Assembly: GCA_033064195.1 (NCBI GenBank)
Contig: JARBJD010000302.1
Span: 25,192 to 89,191, forward strand
From: Blattamonas nauphoetae
Lineage: Eukaryota > Preaxostyla > Oxymonadida
Length of the DNA: 64,000 nucleotides
Direction of reading: 5' to 3'
Part shown: piece by piece, positions 8,300 to 16,744 of the stretch
Position numbering within the stretch: the first letter of the stretch is position 1
How the letters are laid out: each line of letters begins with the position of its first letter
Notes under the pieces: model-generated
Told to the model about the DNA's origin: nothing
The model's database searches: none
Seen by the model: only the letters and a program-made list of their open reading frames with translations
Position numbers and translations under genes: made by a program

Positions 8300-10228
8300 C
8301 TACGCCAAATTAAATTCAGCAATGAACTCTGGAGTTAAGTCGTCAATTGAGTCTGCATGAAACTTGGTGTGCTGAATCGGAACGTAGACAACTTTTGAGA
8401 GACAGGTGAGACCATTCAGTAGAGTAGCTACAACATTGCCGTGTTTATATTCAATGAATTTTCCCACGAATTGAAACTGTCTTCGCTTCTTCTGAAACTT
8501 GGCAACAGTCTTGTCCAGATCAAGGTGAATCAACAAAATGTTTCCTGGTTTGTATTTCCATAGCATCTGTGTTGTCTGTTGTCTTTGGATGTTCTTTAAT
8601 TGTTCTTCACAACTGGAGATGTACAAAGCTTCAATCTCTCTATTGTTTTGTGCCTGTTGGGGAGTGAACTTGTTCCAGTACGCTCGATGTGGAGTCATGT
8701 TGTAGTATTCCACCATCTGATTCATCAATGAATAATTTGCCATTTGTGTTGCATTGTCTTGGAATCCATCTCTGATTGTTCTGATCACTCGATCGACTAT
8801 TCGATTATGATAAGTGAATGGTGAGCTTGTGAAGTACGTACTGACTTTCTGTTCCTTGAAAAACTCTGATGCTTCTCCACTTGTCCAAGCAGCTTCTCCA
8901 TCACCACGAATGTTATTCACATGAACTCCACGATGATTAATCAAGTCATTGATTGCAGTCTTGACTTTGCTCCATGATTTATCCAGAACAGGAATTACTA
9001 CAAGGTACTTAGTGTTGATGTTGATGGCAAATAGGTAAATCTGCAATACTGTTTTCGACGTTGGTGATTGGATGAACACAAGATCAATTTCCCATGATCC
9101 AAATTTGGGAGAAAAGTATGGTCTGTCACAATTCTGAGGAACCTTTCTGTCAGATGTCTTCTGTGGATCACCTGTAATAGCTTTCGACATGAACTGCATT
9201 TTCGATCGAAATGGATACTGGATTTTCTCTGTTGTTTTAGGAATCATTGGTGGATCAATTCTCATTCTGTCACCTCCTTTTTCTCTCTGAATTTTCCTCG
9301 GATGTGCAACACTCCATCTGTGCTCATATTCCTCATACCAATCCTGAAATGATCTTCCTCCGAATGGGATTTGTTTTGTGTGAGTTAGTATGAAGTTTAG
9401 ATCATCGTTCGCAATAGTTCTGATAATCGAGGCTCGAACAAAAGTGTCTCTGTTCATTTTATTGGCATCCAGAATGTGTGACGTAATAAAGTGTTCCATA
9501 TGTTTTAGATTATTCATTATTGAGTTCTCAGCTTTGATCTGTTCATCTTCTGAATCGTTTCTCTGTTGATGATCAAACAATCCTTTCATATGTGCCAACT
9601 TATTGAGCACTTGTTGCGTCGTAGGTTCGTAGTGTCTGATCTCTCTCACAGGGTGTTTGGACGCAGTTCTTCTGATTGACATTGGTGGATTGGGAATTAT
9701 GTCATCATCGTCCTCCTCTTCAAATTTCCTCTCCTTCATTGGATATTCATATTCAAACCCCATTGATTTCAAGTTTCTCTTCAGTCCAGGCACTATTGGG
9801 TATTCAGGTCGTTCTGATGCAATTGGTCTTTGCACTGGAATTGTGATTGGGATTGGTCTTACCTCTGCAGGCCTTCGAACTCTTGGTGAGAGATTCACTT
9901 TCTGATTCACCTCGCGATGATACAGTTGATATAGAGAGTATGCTCCTTCAGCTGTTCGATCTGGAAGACGTGCTCCAATGTATTTCATTACAAACTGTTG
10001 GACAATCCTTCTTCCATCCAACTCTGATAAATCAGGAGGGAATCCACCATTGAACCAATCCTCGAAGTATGTTTCATCATTTCCATCAAATGGTCCACTA
10101 GAATCAGCGCCATGATAGACAGGTAAAACGTTAGTTAAAGTCCATTTCTTTTCGACTATTTCGTTTTTAGAATGCTGTGTACACCGAAGTAACCTATTCA
10201 CTAATGCTTTGATTTGTCGTGTGTTCAT
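8300..10228 (-). CDS. Polinton rve-type integrase (642 aa)
   Basis: The RNase H-like core runs from about residue 375 to 540. The first Asp is in GSWEIDLVF, the second in IRGDGEAAW, and the third acidic residue lies 36 positions on in RIVDRVIRTIRD. That spacing is exactly D35E, but the third residue is Asp instead of Glu in both element copies. The N-terminal third is poorly conserved, proline-rich and charged, with no obvious HHCC zinc finger. The C-terminus has a beta-rich SH3/chromo-like segment (YKPGNILLIHLD... YVPIQHTKFH). The role is insertion of the element DNA. The promoter box lies just upstream of the ATG at about 10,234-10,241. Confidence 0.9.
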   Translation of the reverse strand: MNTRQIKALVNRLLRCTQHSKNEIVEKKWTLTNVLPVYHGADSSGPFDGNDETYFEDWFNGGFPPDLSELDGRRIVQQFVMKYIGARLPDRTAEGAYSLYQLYHREVNQKVNLSPRVRRPAEVRPIPITIPVQRPIASERPEYPIVPGLKRNLKSMGFEYEYPMKERKFEEEDDDDIIPNPPMSIRRTASKHPVREIRHYEPTTQQVLNKLAHMKGLFDHQQRNDSEDEQIKAENSIMNNLKHMEHFITSHILDANKMNRDTFVRASIIRTIANDDLNFILTHTKQIPFGGRSFQDWYEEYEHRWSVAHPRKIQREKGGDRMRIDPPMIPKTTEKIQYPFRSKMQFMSKAITGDPQKTSDRKVPQNCDRPYFSPKFGSWEIDLVFIQSPTSKTVLQIYLFAININTKYLVVIPVLDKSWSKVKTAINDLINHRGVHVNNIRGDGEAAWTSGEASEFFKEQKVSTYFTSSPFTYHNRIVDRVIRTIRDGFQDNATQMANYSLMNQMVEYYNMTPHRAYWNKFTPQQAQNNREIEALYISSCEEQLKNIQRQQTTQMLWKYKPGNILLIHLDLDKTVAKFQKKRRQFQFVGKFIEYKHGNVVATLLNGLTCLSKVVYVPIQHTKFHADSIDDLTPEFIAEFNLA

Positions 10229-10251
10229 TTATTCAAAAATAAAGTTTGTGT

Positions 10252-11694
10252 TTATTCGATTTGATAATCAGTTGCTTTCAGTCCATGAATGAATGGAGGA
10301 CACGATTCATTATTCAGTACTATCGCCTTCAGATGAATTCCACTGAGACTGAGTTTCTGCTGTTGTATTTTCGCAATCTCAAATCCATTGGAGTCCTCTT
10401 CACTCACGATTCTTCTCGTCTGGAAGTTCAGTGTTGTAGTCACAGTCTTTTCTCCGTTCAGGCACTTCACATAATCGTCGCTTGTGATGTTTGTTTTCTT
10501 TAATGACACTCCTTTGATTTTGCATTTCTCGTCTAGTGAGTAACACTTGGGTGCAAGACAGATCATCTGTTCACCTTCCTTCTCAATTGCTAATCCCAAC
10601 AGTTTCTTCTCATCATCGACTCCCTTTTCAGGATTGGGAAACCATTCATATTTGTGAGCATCGTAGAACTCCTTGTCAGCAATCACATGTTCAAATTGTT
10701 GATGAATTCCAGCATTTGGATCTCCACTAATCGCCCAATAAGCAGAATCAGTATCTCCCTCGCAGAAATGAATCTTATTCATGTCTAGGCATTTGTACAT
10801 GAAGTTGTAGATGAAATTCAGATACCAGAACTTGGCATTGTCGAGTGTGAATACTGCTTCTTGCAGACATGTCTTGCATGATGCTTTCTCTCTGTCTTCA
10901 ATCACGATGTAGTTGTCCTCATTGATCTCTCTAGTTGCCACAAATCCCTTCATCATTTGCTTCAAGTAGGTTCTCTTCTCGTTGCAGATTGTGATTGAGT
11001 TGTACTTCTCAGTGTTCATTCCATCGTATCCGTAACTTCCATTCAAGTTGGTCTTACAGAACTGTTCCTTTCCTTTGTTTCCAACCTTCATTGCTTCAAT
11101 TCGATCATTCATAAATGAAGTCACAAATGGTTCAAATCCAGCATGTCTCGAGAATACCATCACACTCTTAATGTCATCAATAATGAAGTGGCAATAGTCG
11201 ATGAGGAACCACAGATAGTATGTCGAAAAGAACATATACTGATCGTGTGTGCTCAAGAGTTGGGTCAGCTTTCTTTGTTTGTCATCAGTCTTCAATCCAT
11301 GTTTCTTCATCAACGAATAAGTCTTCTCTCCAATGTTTTCTTCTATCGTATTGACCACAATGTTTCTGAAGATTGGTGGGAAGTTAATGAAATCATTGAC
11401 GTGCTTCTCGTCGATGTGTCCTTTCAACTCTGCAATGAACAATGTCTTCTGATTCTTGTCTTCAATGATCTTGCGACATTCCTTATCTCCTGTTGCTGTG
11501 AACAGACATCTTCCTGGCATATACATTCTGTGATTGGTGTATGGATTGTTCTTGTTCTTGATTGATGAGAAAGCACTTGGATACAGTGAATTAAAGTCAA
11601 CACCACAGACATGAGTCATTTTATGTTCAGTATCGGTTGATGTGACTTTTCCGTCTTCGTATGTGAAGTGATTGATTGGTGTCACATCTTTCAT
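10252..11694 (-). CDS. polB: protein-primed DNA polymerase B, polymerase (palm/fingers) part
   Basis: Motif A is DFNSLYP (residues 33-39), motif B is KTNLNGSYG (about 214-222) and motif C is DTDS (about 314-317). This is a complete active site of the protein-primed B family. The frame continues directly upstream: only a TAA at 11,719-11,721 separates it from the exonuclease part, and no promoter box precedes the ATG at 11,694. It is therefore probably the C-terminal part of one polymerase reached by readthrough, or the end of a gene cut by a nonsense mutation. The element B copy has several frameshifts. Confidence 0.9.
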   Translation of the reverse strand: MKDVTPINHFTYEDGKVTSTDTEHKMTHVCGVDFNSLYPSAFSSIKNKNNPYTNHRMYMPGRCLFTATGDKECRKIIEDKNQKTLFIAELKGHIDEKHVNDFINFPPIFRNIVVNTIEENIGEKTYSLMKKHGLKTDDKQRKLTQLLSTHDQYMFFSTYYLWFLIDYCHFIIDDIKSVMVFSRHAGFEPFVTSFMNDRIEAMKVGNKGKEQFCKTNLNGSYGYDGMNTEKYNSITICNEKRTYLKQMMKGFVATREINEDNYIVIEDREKASCKTCLQEAVFTLDNAKFWYLNFIYNFMYKCLDMNKIHFCEGDTDSAYWAISGDPNAGIHQQFEHVIADKEFYDAHKYEWFPNPEKGVDDEKKLLGLAIEKEGEQMICLAPKCYSLDEKCKIKGVSLKKTNITSDDYVKCLNGEKTVTTTLNFQTRRIVSEEDSNGFEIAKIQQQKLSLSGIHLKAIVLNNESCPPFIHGLKATDYQIE

Positions 11695-11718
11695 ATTCTG
11701 TCGGTGTTGAACATTTGA

Positions 11719-14361
11719 TTATCCACCAGTCACAGCGGCTCTCAGTTTGTGATAGGTCTGCTCATGCGTCAGAGTCATTGGTAATGATTTCCAGATGCAA
11801 TACTTCTTCAGTTGAATTCTCAATCTTGTGAGATGTTCATCTTTGTCTGACTTGTAGGTGTTGCAGTAGTCACAGCAGATCTTGACGTTCTCTTTTGAAT
11901 GACCTTTCGAATTGTCGATTCTGTCCAGTGTTGGTCGAACTGCTTGTGAGAAGTGACTCTTACAGATGTAGCACTCTCTCTTGCACTGTTGAACGAACCA
12001 CTCATAGTCAGATTCAGTTACGTTTTTGGTAGTATTGCGATGAGCTTTCTGGTCTTGATAAATGTACGATGCAACCTTGTCCTTCCAGTATTGCTTTGTG
12101 ATTTTTATTTCACCAGATCGATCCACTCCATTGAAATCATCGTCGATATCAAAGTCCTTGTAGGCACAAGCATACTTGATTGCAGAAGCATTTGCTGACA
12201 GTGAGAGATTGTGCAACATATCCACTTTGTATTGGAAGTTCAGAGCAATCAGATTATCCAATGGTGCAATCATGCATTCGATGTCTCTGATGTTGTAGAA
12301 TTTGAGATATTCCCATCTGTTCTTGAATCCTTGCTTGTTCCAATCGTCAAGGTACATTTGGTAATCGGTGTCGGACATTTCACTGTTGTTCAGACTGGAG
12401 TAGAATTCATATTTGGAGAATGGTTCTTGTTTGCTCAGCACTGTATCGTAGTCTGATGAATCAAATGATTCGTAAGTAAAGAATGATTTCTGCAGAGTGG
12501 TGTTTCCTCCAAAGGCTTTGACTGCATTATCCAAAGTCATTGGTCCTGTGTACGACATCATGTCAATGAATCGAAGCACCTGTTGTGATCTTTCATGTCT
12601 GATCAGAACTTGTTTGTACTTCGTTGTGGATCCAAGGAAGCTTACCACTTTCCAATCCTTGTCAACGAGATCACGAAAGATGAGATTGATGTCAAATCTG
12701 GAACTGTTGAACCCAATCACACTGACTTCATTCTGAGAGGGTATTTCTGGGTCTTCGTAGTAGTTGTCCTCTCGAACAATCACAGCATATTTGAAGAGTT
12801 GTCGGATCCACTGCTTCACGAAGTCATTTCCATCTCGAAGATCAAAGTATATTGACTTCACTCCTGATTTTGTTTTAATCGCTGATGCAACAGAGAGTGG
12901 TTTAAGATGTGAGATCAACTGAGAATTGTCATCAGAGAATAGATTGTCGAGAATGAGATCTTCCATTGTTTCGAAATCATAAGTGATGTAGTACTGCGTT
13001 GGTTTGAATTCGTCTTGCCTCTTGTGTGCCATCAGAAATTCAAACGTCCTATTGTTGAGGATATGCGGAACATATGGTCTTGGTGTCTTATCAAGGGAGA
13101 TCTTCTTCACATGTTTTCCATCAAGTTCCTTACATTCAGCAAGATGCTTCTCGTAGTATCTCTTGAAGTTTGTATCCTTCACTTGGAATCCTCTCGATTG
13201 ACAGTAGGGACAGAGTTTGTATCCAGTGATTTTCTCAGGATCCACAATGAACATCACATGAACGAGAGTTGCAGTCAGTGGAATCATCAGAATGGGGACA
13301 ACTCTTGCATCATCATTTTCGTTGACATACGATTGACTGAGGAAATACTTCTTCTTGTCTTCGTCGAATTCATAAATGTGAACCGTGATGTTGAATTGAA
13401 TCATTGCTTTCTCAATATCACATGCAATATCAAATCCAGGATATTTTCGTAAATGTGGTGTCAATTGATGTGATCTGAGATGTGTGAGATTCATCCATTT
13501 TGCGAACAGTTTGTAAGCTTCAGTATTCCTCATTTTAATTGATGTCTTCTTCCCTTGAACTTCTGGAAGTGTGAGGAATGATAGTGCTTGAAAGAAACAG
13601 ATGTTGTACTCAGAATCAATGTACCGAACGTTTCTCGTTTTGATGTGTTCAGTGAGAATGGCATTTGCTTTTCCTGCAACTGGGAATCGATAGACTGCAA
13701 CAAGAATGGAATGGAAGGCAATGAACATTGTCTTTGTGTCCATTGGTGTTCTCTCTTGAGATTCTTTGATCAGATTGATTGCATATTTTGAATAGTCATT
13801 GATGTCTCCAACACTTCGTATCACAGTTGGGAAACTCTTTGATGTGTTCTCCAATTCTGGTCTGAAGTCTTTATATGTTGTCTCATCTTTGTCCTTTCTC
13901 TCAACAATCTTTCCGAAGTCAATGCTGATCTTGAATGGATGATCTTTCTCCTTGTCGAACACTGCTTTGATGAAGGTTGTCATTTCCTCAACATTTTTCA
14001 GATGATTGTGGAAGTACAACTGATATGGTTTTCCATTATCTTCAACCTTCTCGACCTCATTCTTTTTGAATTTTCTCCGTGCATTCATGAGACAGGAATT
14101 GAATGCTGCTTTGTCACGTGGCTCAGCAAGTAATATGCATTCTTCAAATCCCTCAAATGTCTGCACTTCTCTCTTTTCCATTTGTTCATTTTTCTTTTGA
14201 ATGATCAACAGATTCTTCATCCAATGATCCATCAACTTCTCTTCAATCGATTTCAGTTTCCACGTCATTTTGAACACCTGCTTCTTCAGTTCATCTTTGT
14301 TCACTCTTGGATTTTCTTTCATGATTTGCATTCTTGCTTTGCTGTCTTCTTCATTCATCAT
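11719..14361 (-). CDS. polB: protein-primed DNA polymerase B, N-terminal and exonuclease part with HNH insert
   Basis: The 880-aa frame has several recognisable blocks. An OTU-like stretch (EYNICFFQAL) lies at about 251-260. A CxxC...H...C zinc finger starts at CPYC (384-387). Exonuclease motif I is YDFETM (about 461-466), motif II is GFNSSRFD and motif III is YNIRD. Near the end (about 796-845) is an HNH-type module with CYIC, TLDRIDN and CCDYCN. The frame ends in TAA at 11,719 just after VTGG, the point where B-family polymerases normally continue toward motif A. It has no promoter box and lies in the same frame as the 80-aa segment upstream. Confidence 0.85.
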   Translation of the reverse strand: MMNEEDSKARMQIMKENPRVNKDELKKQVFKMTWKLKSIEEKLMDHWMKNLLIIQKKNEQMEKREVQTFEGFEECILLAEPRDKAAFNSCLMNARRKFKKNEVEKVEDNGKPYQLYFHNHLKNVEEMTTFIKAVFDKEKDHPFKISIDFGKIVERKDKDETTYKDFRPELENTSKSFPTVIRSVGDINDYSKYAINLIKESQERTPMDTKTMFIAFHSILVAVYRFPVAGKANAILTEHIKTRNVRYIDSEYNICFFQALSFLTLPEVQGKKTSIKMRNTEAYKLFAKWMNLTHLRSHQLTPHLRKYPGFDIACDIEKAMIQFNITVHIYEFDEDKKKYFLSQSYVNENDDARVVPILMIPLTATLVHVMFIVDPEKITGYKLCPYCQSRGFQVKDTNFKRYYEKHLAECKELDGKHVKKISLDKTPRPYVPHILNNRTFEFLMAHKRQDEFKPTQYYITYDFETMEDLILDNLFSDDNSQLISHLKPLSVASAIKTKSGVKSIYFDLRDGNDFVKQWIRQLFKYAVIVREDNYYEDPEIPSQNEVSVIGFNSSRFDINLIFRDLVDKDWKVVSFLGSTTKYKQVLIRHERSQQVLRFIDMMSYTGPMTLDNAVKAFGGNTTLQKSFFTYESFDSSDYDTVLSKQEPFSKYEFYSSLNNSEMSDTDYQMYLDDWNKQGFKNRWEYLKFYNIRDIECMIAPLDNLIALNFQYKVDMLHNLSLSANASAIKYACAYKDFDIDDDFNGVDRSGEIKITKQYWKDKVASYIYQDQKAHRNTTKNVTESDYEWFVQQCKRECYICKSHFSQAVRPTLDRIDNSKGHSKENVKICCDYCNTYKSDKDEHLTRLRIQLKKYCIWKSLPMTLTHEQTYHKLRAAVTGG

Positions 14362-14379
14362 TGCATTGTTCTTGTTCTC

Positions 14380-14622
14380 TTAAAGTTTGTGAATAAAAGC
14401 ATCGATCTGATAGTTGGTTATATTCTTTGTTTGTCCTTCAAAATGGAGATCTGGATTCTTGAGCATTGACAAGAGATATGCTCTCTGATGTTGGTAGTTT
14501 CTACTGCTTGGCTTGTATGATCGATCATAGCCATGTTCATCCTTGAATTCAAAGGTGATGTTTGGAAATAGTGCTCTAATTTTCGTGATGCTGTCTGTGA
14601 CAAATTTCAGTGTCGCCGCCAT
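14380..14622 (-). CDS. probable N-terminal segment of the polymerase B reading frame (80 aa)
   Basis: This helical, basic segment carries the only promoter box of the polymerase region (about 14,627-14,639). It is in the same frame as the 880-aa segment; a single TAA at 14,380-14,382 and six codons lie between its last residue and the next ATG run. I therefore read it as the start of the polymerase transcript. It could also be an independent small protein translated ahead of the polymerase. No family recognised. Confidence 0.55.
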   Translation of the reverse strand: MAATLKFVTDSITKIRALFPNITFEFKDEHGYDRSYKPSSRNYQHQRAYLLSMLKNPDLHFEGQTKNITNYQIDAFIHKL

Positions 14623-14665
14623 TTACTACAAATTAAAAAATCTGAAAATCAAAAAAGTTGAGCGT

Positions 14666-15118
14666 TTATTTCTGTTTTCTCTGATGGGGCTTTTTCGTTG
14701 CATTTAACCAGGAATCAAGTCTAATTCTGAACACTTCACTTCCACCAATCTCTCGATATGTGAATGGAACCAGAACTTTCGTGTACTCACCGATGAGTTC
14801 ACAATTGTATTTCTTCAGTTCATTTTCGACGAATGATTGAGTGTAGCGTCGACGTTTCGCTAAGTGAGGTCTGTTTCCCTGATTCCACAACTTCGGTTTT
14901 ATTCTCCATTCAACTCCCTCATGAACATACGTCACCGGCACATTATTTCTGACATACTCAGAGACTAGTGAACAGTTCTCTTCTCTCATTGATTCAATTA
15001 ATGCTTGTTCTGAACATACTCGACGTCTTTCGCTGTACATCGCAGTTGGATTCATTTGGGTGTTTTTTTTCGAGACTCGACTCCTCCTTTTTTTGACAGA
15101 TTCCTGATTGTCCCACAT
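14666..15118 (-). CDS. basic protein with two degenerate treble-clef-like repeats
   Basis: Two start points are possible: 15,118 (150 aa) or 15,055 (MNPTAMYSERR). The body contains two related units of about 45 residues: CSLVSEY...VPVTY...WRIKPKLWN...PH and CELIGEY...VPFTY...FRIRLDSWLN...PH. The pattern resembles repeat units found in homing-endonuclease-associated and giant-virus proteins, but the zinc-binding cysteines of those repeats are missing. Rich in Lys and Arg, it may bind nucleic acid. It is the last element gene before the right boundary of Polinton A. The choice between starts is open because no standard promoter box precedes either. Confidence 0.6.
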   Translation of the reverse strand: MWDNQESVKKRRSRVSKKNTQMNPTAMYSERRRVCSEQALIESMREENCSLVSEYVRNNVPVTYVHEGVEWRIKPKLWNQGNRPHLAKRRRYTQSFVENELKKYNCELIGEYTKVLVPFTYREIGGSEVFRIRLDSWLNATKKPHQRKQK

Positions 15119-16744
15119 TCATCAAGCAGGAACTTGGGGGAAAAGTTTAGTTTTCATTGGTTCTGGTCGCTGGATGTCAACTTGTTTTGATATGGGTTGA
15201 TCACTCATTTTGTTGACAAATGATCCACAAACGTGTTTTGTGTCAACGAAGAGGGAACTGGTGACAGGCAAAAGTGAAATGTGGTTATTAGAAGTGAGTA
15301 AAATGAAAAACTACACTGTCCAGGCAACTGAAACTTGAAGTCAATTCGAGGGATCGTGGCTGTGTCTGCGCCTGTAATGGTCATTGAGGATGGGAGATAA
15401 ACGACTATCACAGTGAATCCAGAGATGTCGCCCCTCTAGTTCTTTGCTTTTCACACCGATCGTCATGGCGTGGACCTCGATCCGCATCCAGCTGTGTCTG
15501 TCTTTGTCTCATCAACATAAAGCTGACATTGAACCGTCAGACATTTGGGGATGCCATATTCCAGAGGGACGTAGGCAGAACGTCTGTAGCCGCAACTAAA
15601 TCTCCCGTTGTCCGTCGTATCGTCTTTACAACCTGTGATGAGCATGGCCCGCGTGAGAGCTTCATTAGTCACCACCAGTGTTTCCTGAGAAGGTGAGAGT
15701 CTTCAGATTGTAGTTTCACGCATCCGAGCTCGCTCAATGAAGGATACAGTGATTGAGTAATACCATAGTGCAGTTCACACGAATTTGCGACGAAGTGTCT
15801 GAAATGTGTTGTCAAAGATGCTTGTTTGACAGTCATTTCCTTCAGAGCCTCTCTCCGACATAGCTACACTATCCCTGCAGCCACCTCTCTCGGACAGCTC
15901 TCAAACCGACACGTGCAGTGAGAGGATGCTGTCCGACCTCCTTTTGAGTGTCCTGATCTGGCTGTCAGTTGAAGAGGAGTATACCCGTCTTTGCTGACTC
16001 ATGTTTCAGCTGAATAACATCCATATTAATGAATCAGCAATCAACATGGACACTTGACGGCATCCTAAGGCGTGTCGAGATGCGGAGTAGAAACGACATG
16101 ACGAAGAAAGAGGGGAGCCGAATGTGGGGCGGGCAATGACAGTTCGGTAGTGTATATCAGTCAGCATGAGCGACGTCTGATTCTTCGTCTGGCGTGTTGT
16201 TCGGAACGAGAAGGATCCTCTCTGAATCCCTCACAAGCTCAACTAGCATCCGAAGTGTCTTGATCGACCCGCCCAGAACGCGTCACTTGTTCAGCACGTT
16301 CTTATCCAAGCTGGCCCACACACTCTGCATCAACAGGCACACACTCGCACGGAGCTGGCACACATCTTCAGAGCGGCGTGTTTGCTTCTCCAGCTGCGTC
16401 TGAAGTGTTCGCAATCAGCTGCAGCAGCTCCATTATGCGGATCACGACTTGCGCCATCTTTCAGTTCTTTCGCACTGCAATCAGTTCCTTCAATCCTCTG
16501 TGCGTGTTCGTCTCGAGCACACCCGCATCGATCTCTGTGGCTGCTTCGCACGTTTCAGACTCTTGCGCTTCTTATGTCCCTCGCACAACAATATAAGATG
16601 GATGCTGTCGAAGATGACGACCAATCCGTCGCAGAACTTGGTGATGGTGAAGATGGAAGGATACGGAAATACTTGCAGCTTGTGTGATTTGTCTAGGCAG
16701 AGCATCGCATTTCCACAGTACGGGGCGAGGGAATTGATGATGAA
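15119..16744. other. non-genic stretch right of Polinton A
   Basis: I find no convincing gene here. The first about 60 bp may still belong to the element end. Two short minus-strand open pieces (15,205-15,411 and 15,463-15,675) contain beta-rich or cysteine-containing peptides that could be scraps of a decayed host gene, but they are in different frames and separated by stops. From about 16,100 the base composition becomes GC-richer, which continues into the pseudogene to the right. Confidence 0.4.

Larger units (their letters stand above)
1..15150 (-). mobile_element. Maverick/Polinton element A (left end outside window)
   Basis: The segment combines a protein-primed B-family DNA polymerase, an rve-type integrase, an A32/FtsK-like packaging ATPase and capsid-like proteins, which together are diagnostic of Mavericks/Polintons. 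All genes are on the minus strand except the S74 protein and the ATPase. The left terminus is not visible. The right terminus is not sharply defined: element genes stop at 15,055-15,118, and a 17-bp motif at 15,071-15,087 recurs inverted at 20,016-20,032. The same gene order recurs in element B from 53.29 kb. Damage seen: a frameshift in 5425-6014 and two in-frame TAA codons in the polymerase. Confidence 0.9.

Noticed and set aside
10252-14622. A general reassignment of TAA and TAG to glutamine to explain the open polymerase frame and other in-frame stops.
   Set aside because: In the same elements TAA or TAG in one copy is replaced by TGA in the other at homologous gene ends (582/53,307; 2834/55,481; 7874/60,613). 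All three codons therefore act as normal stops here. A code change cannot be the general explanation.
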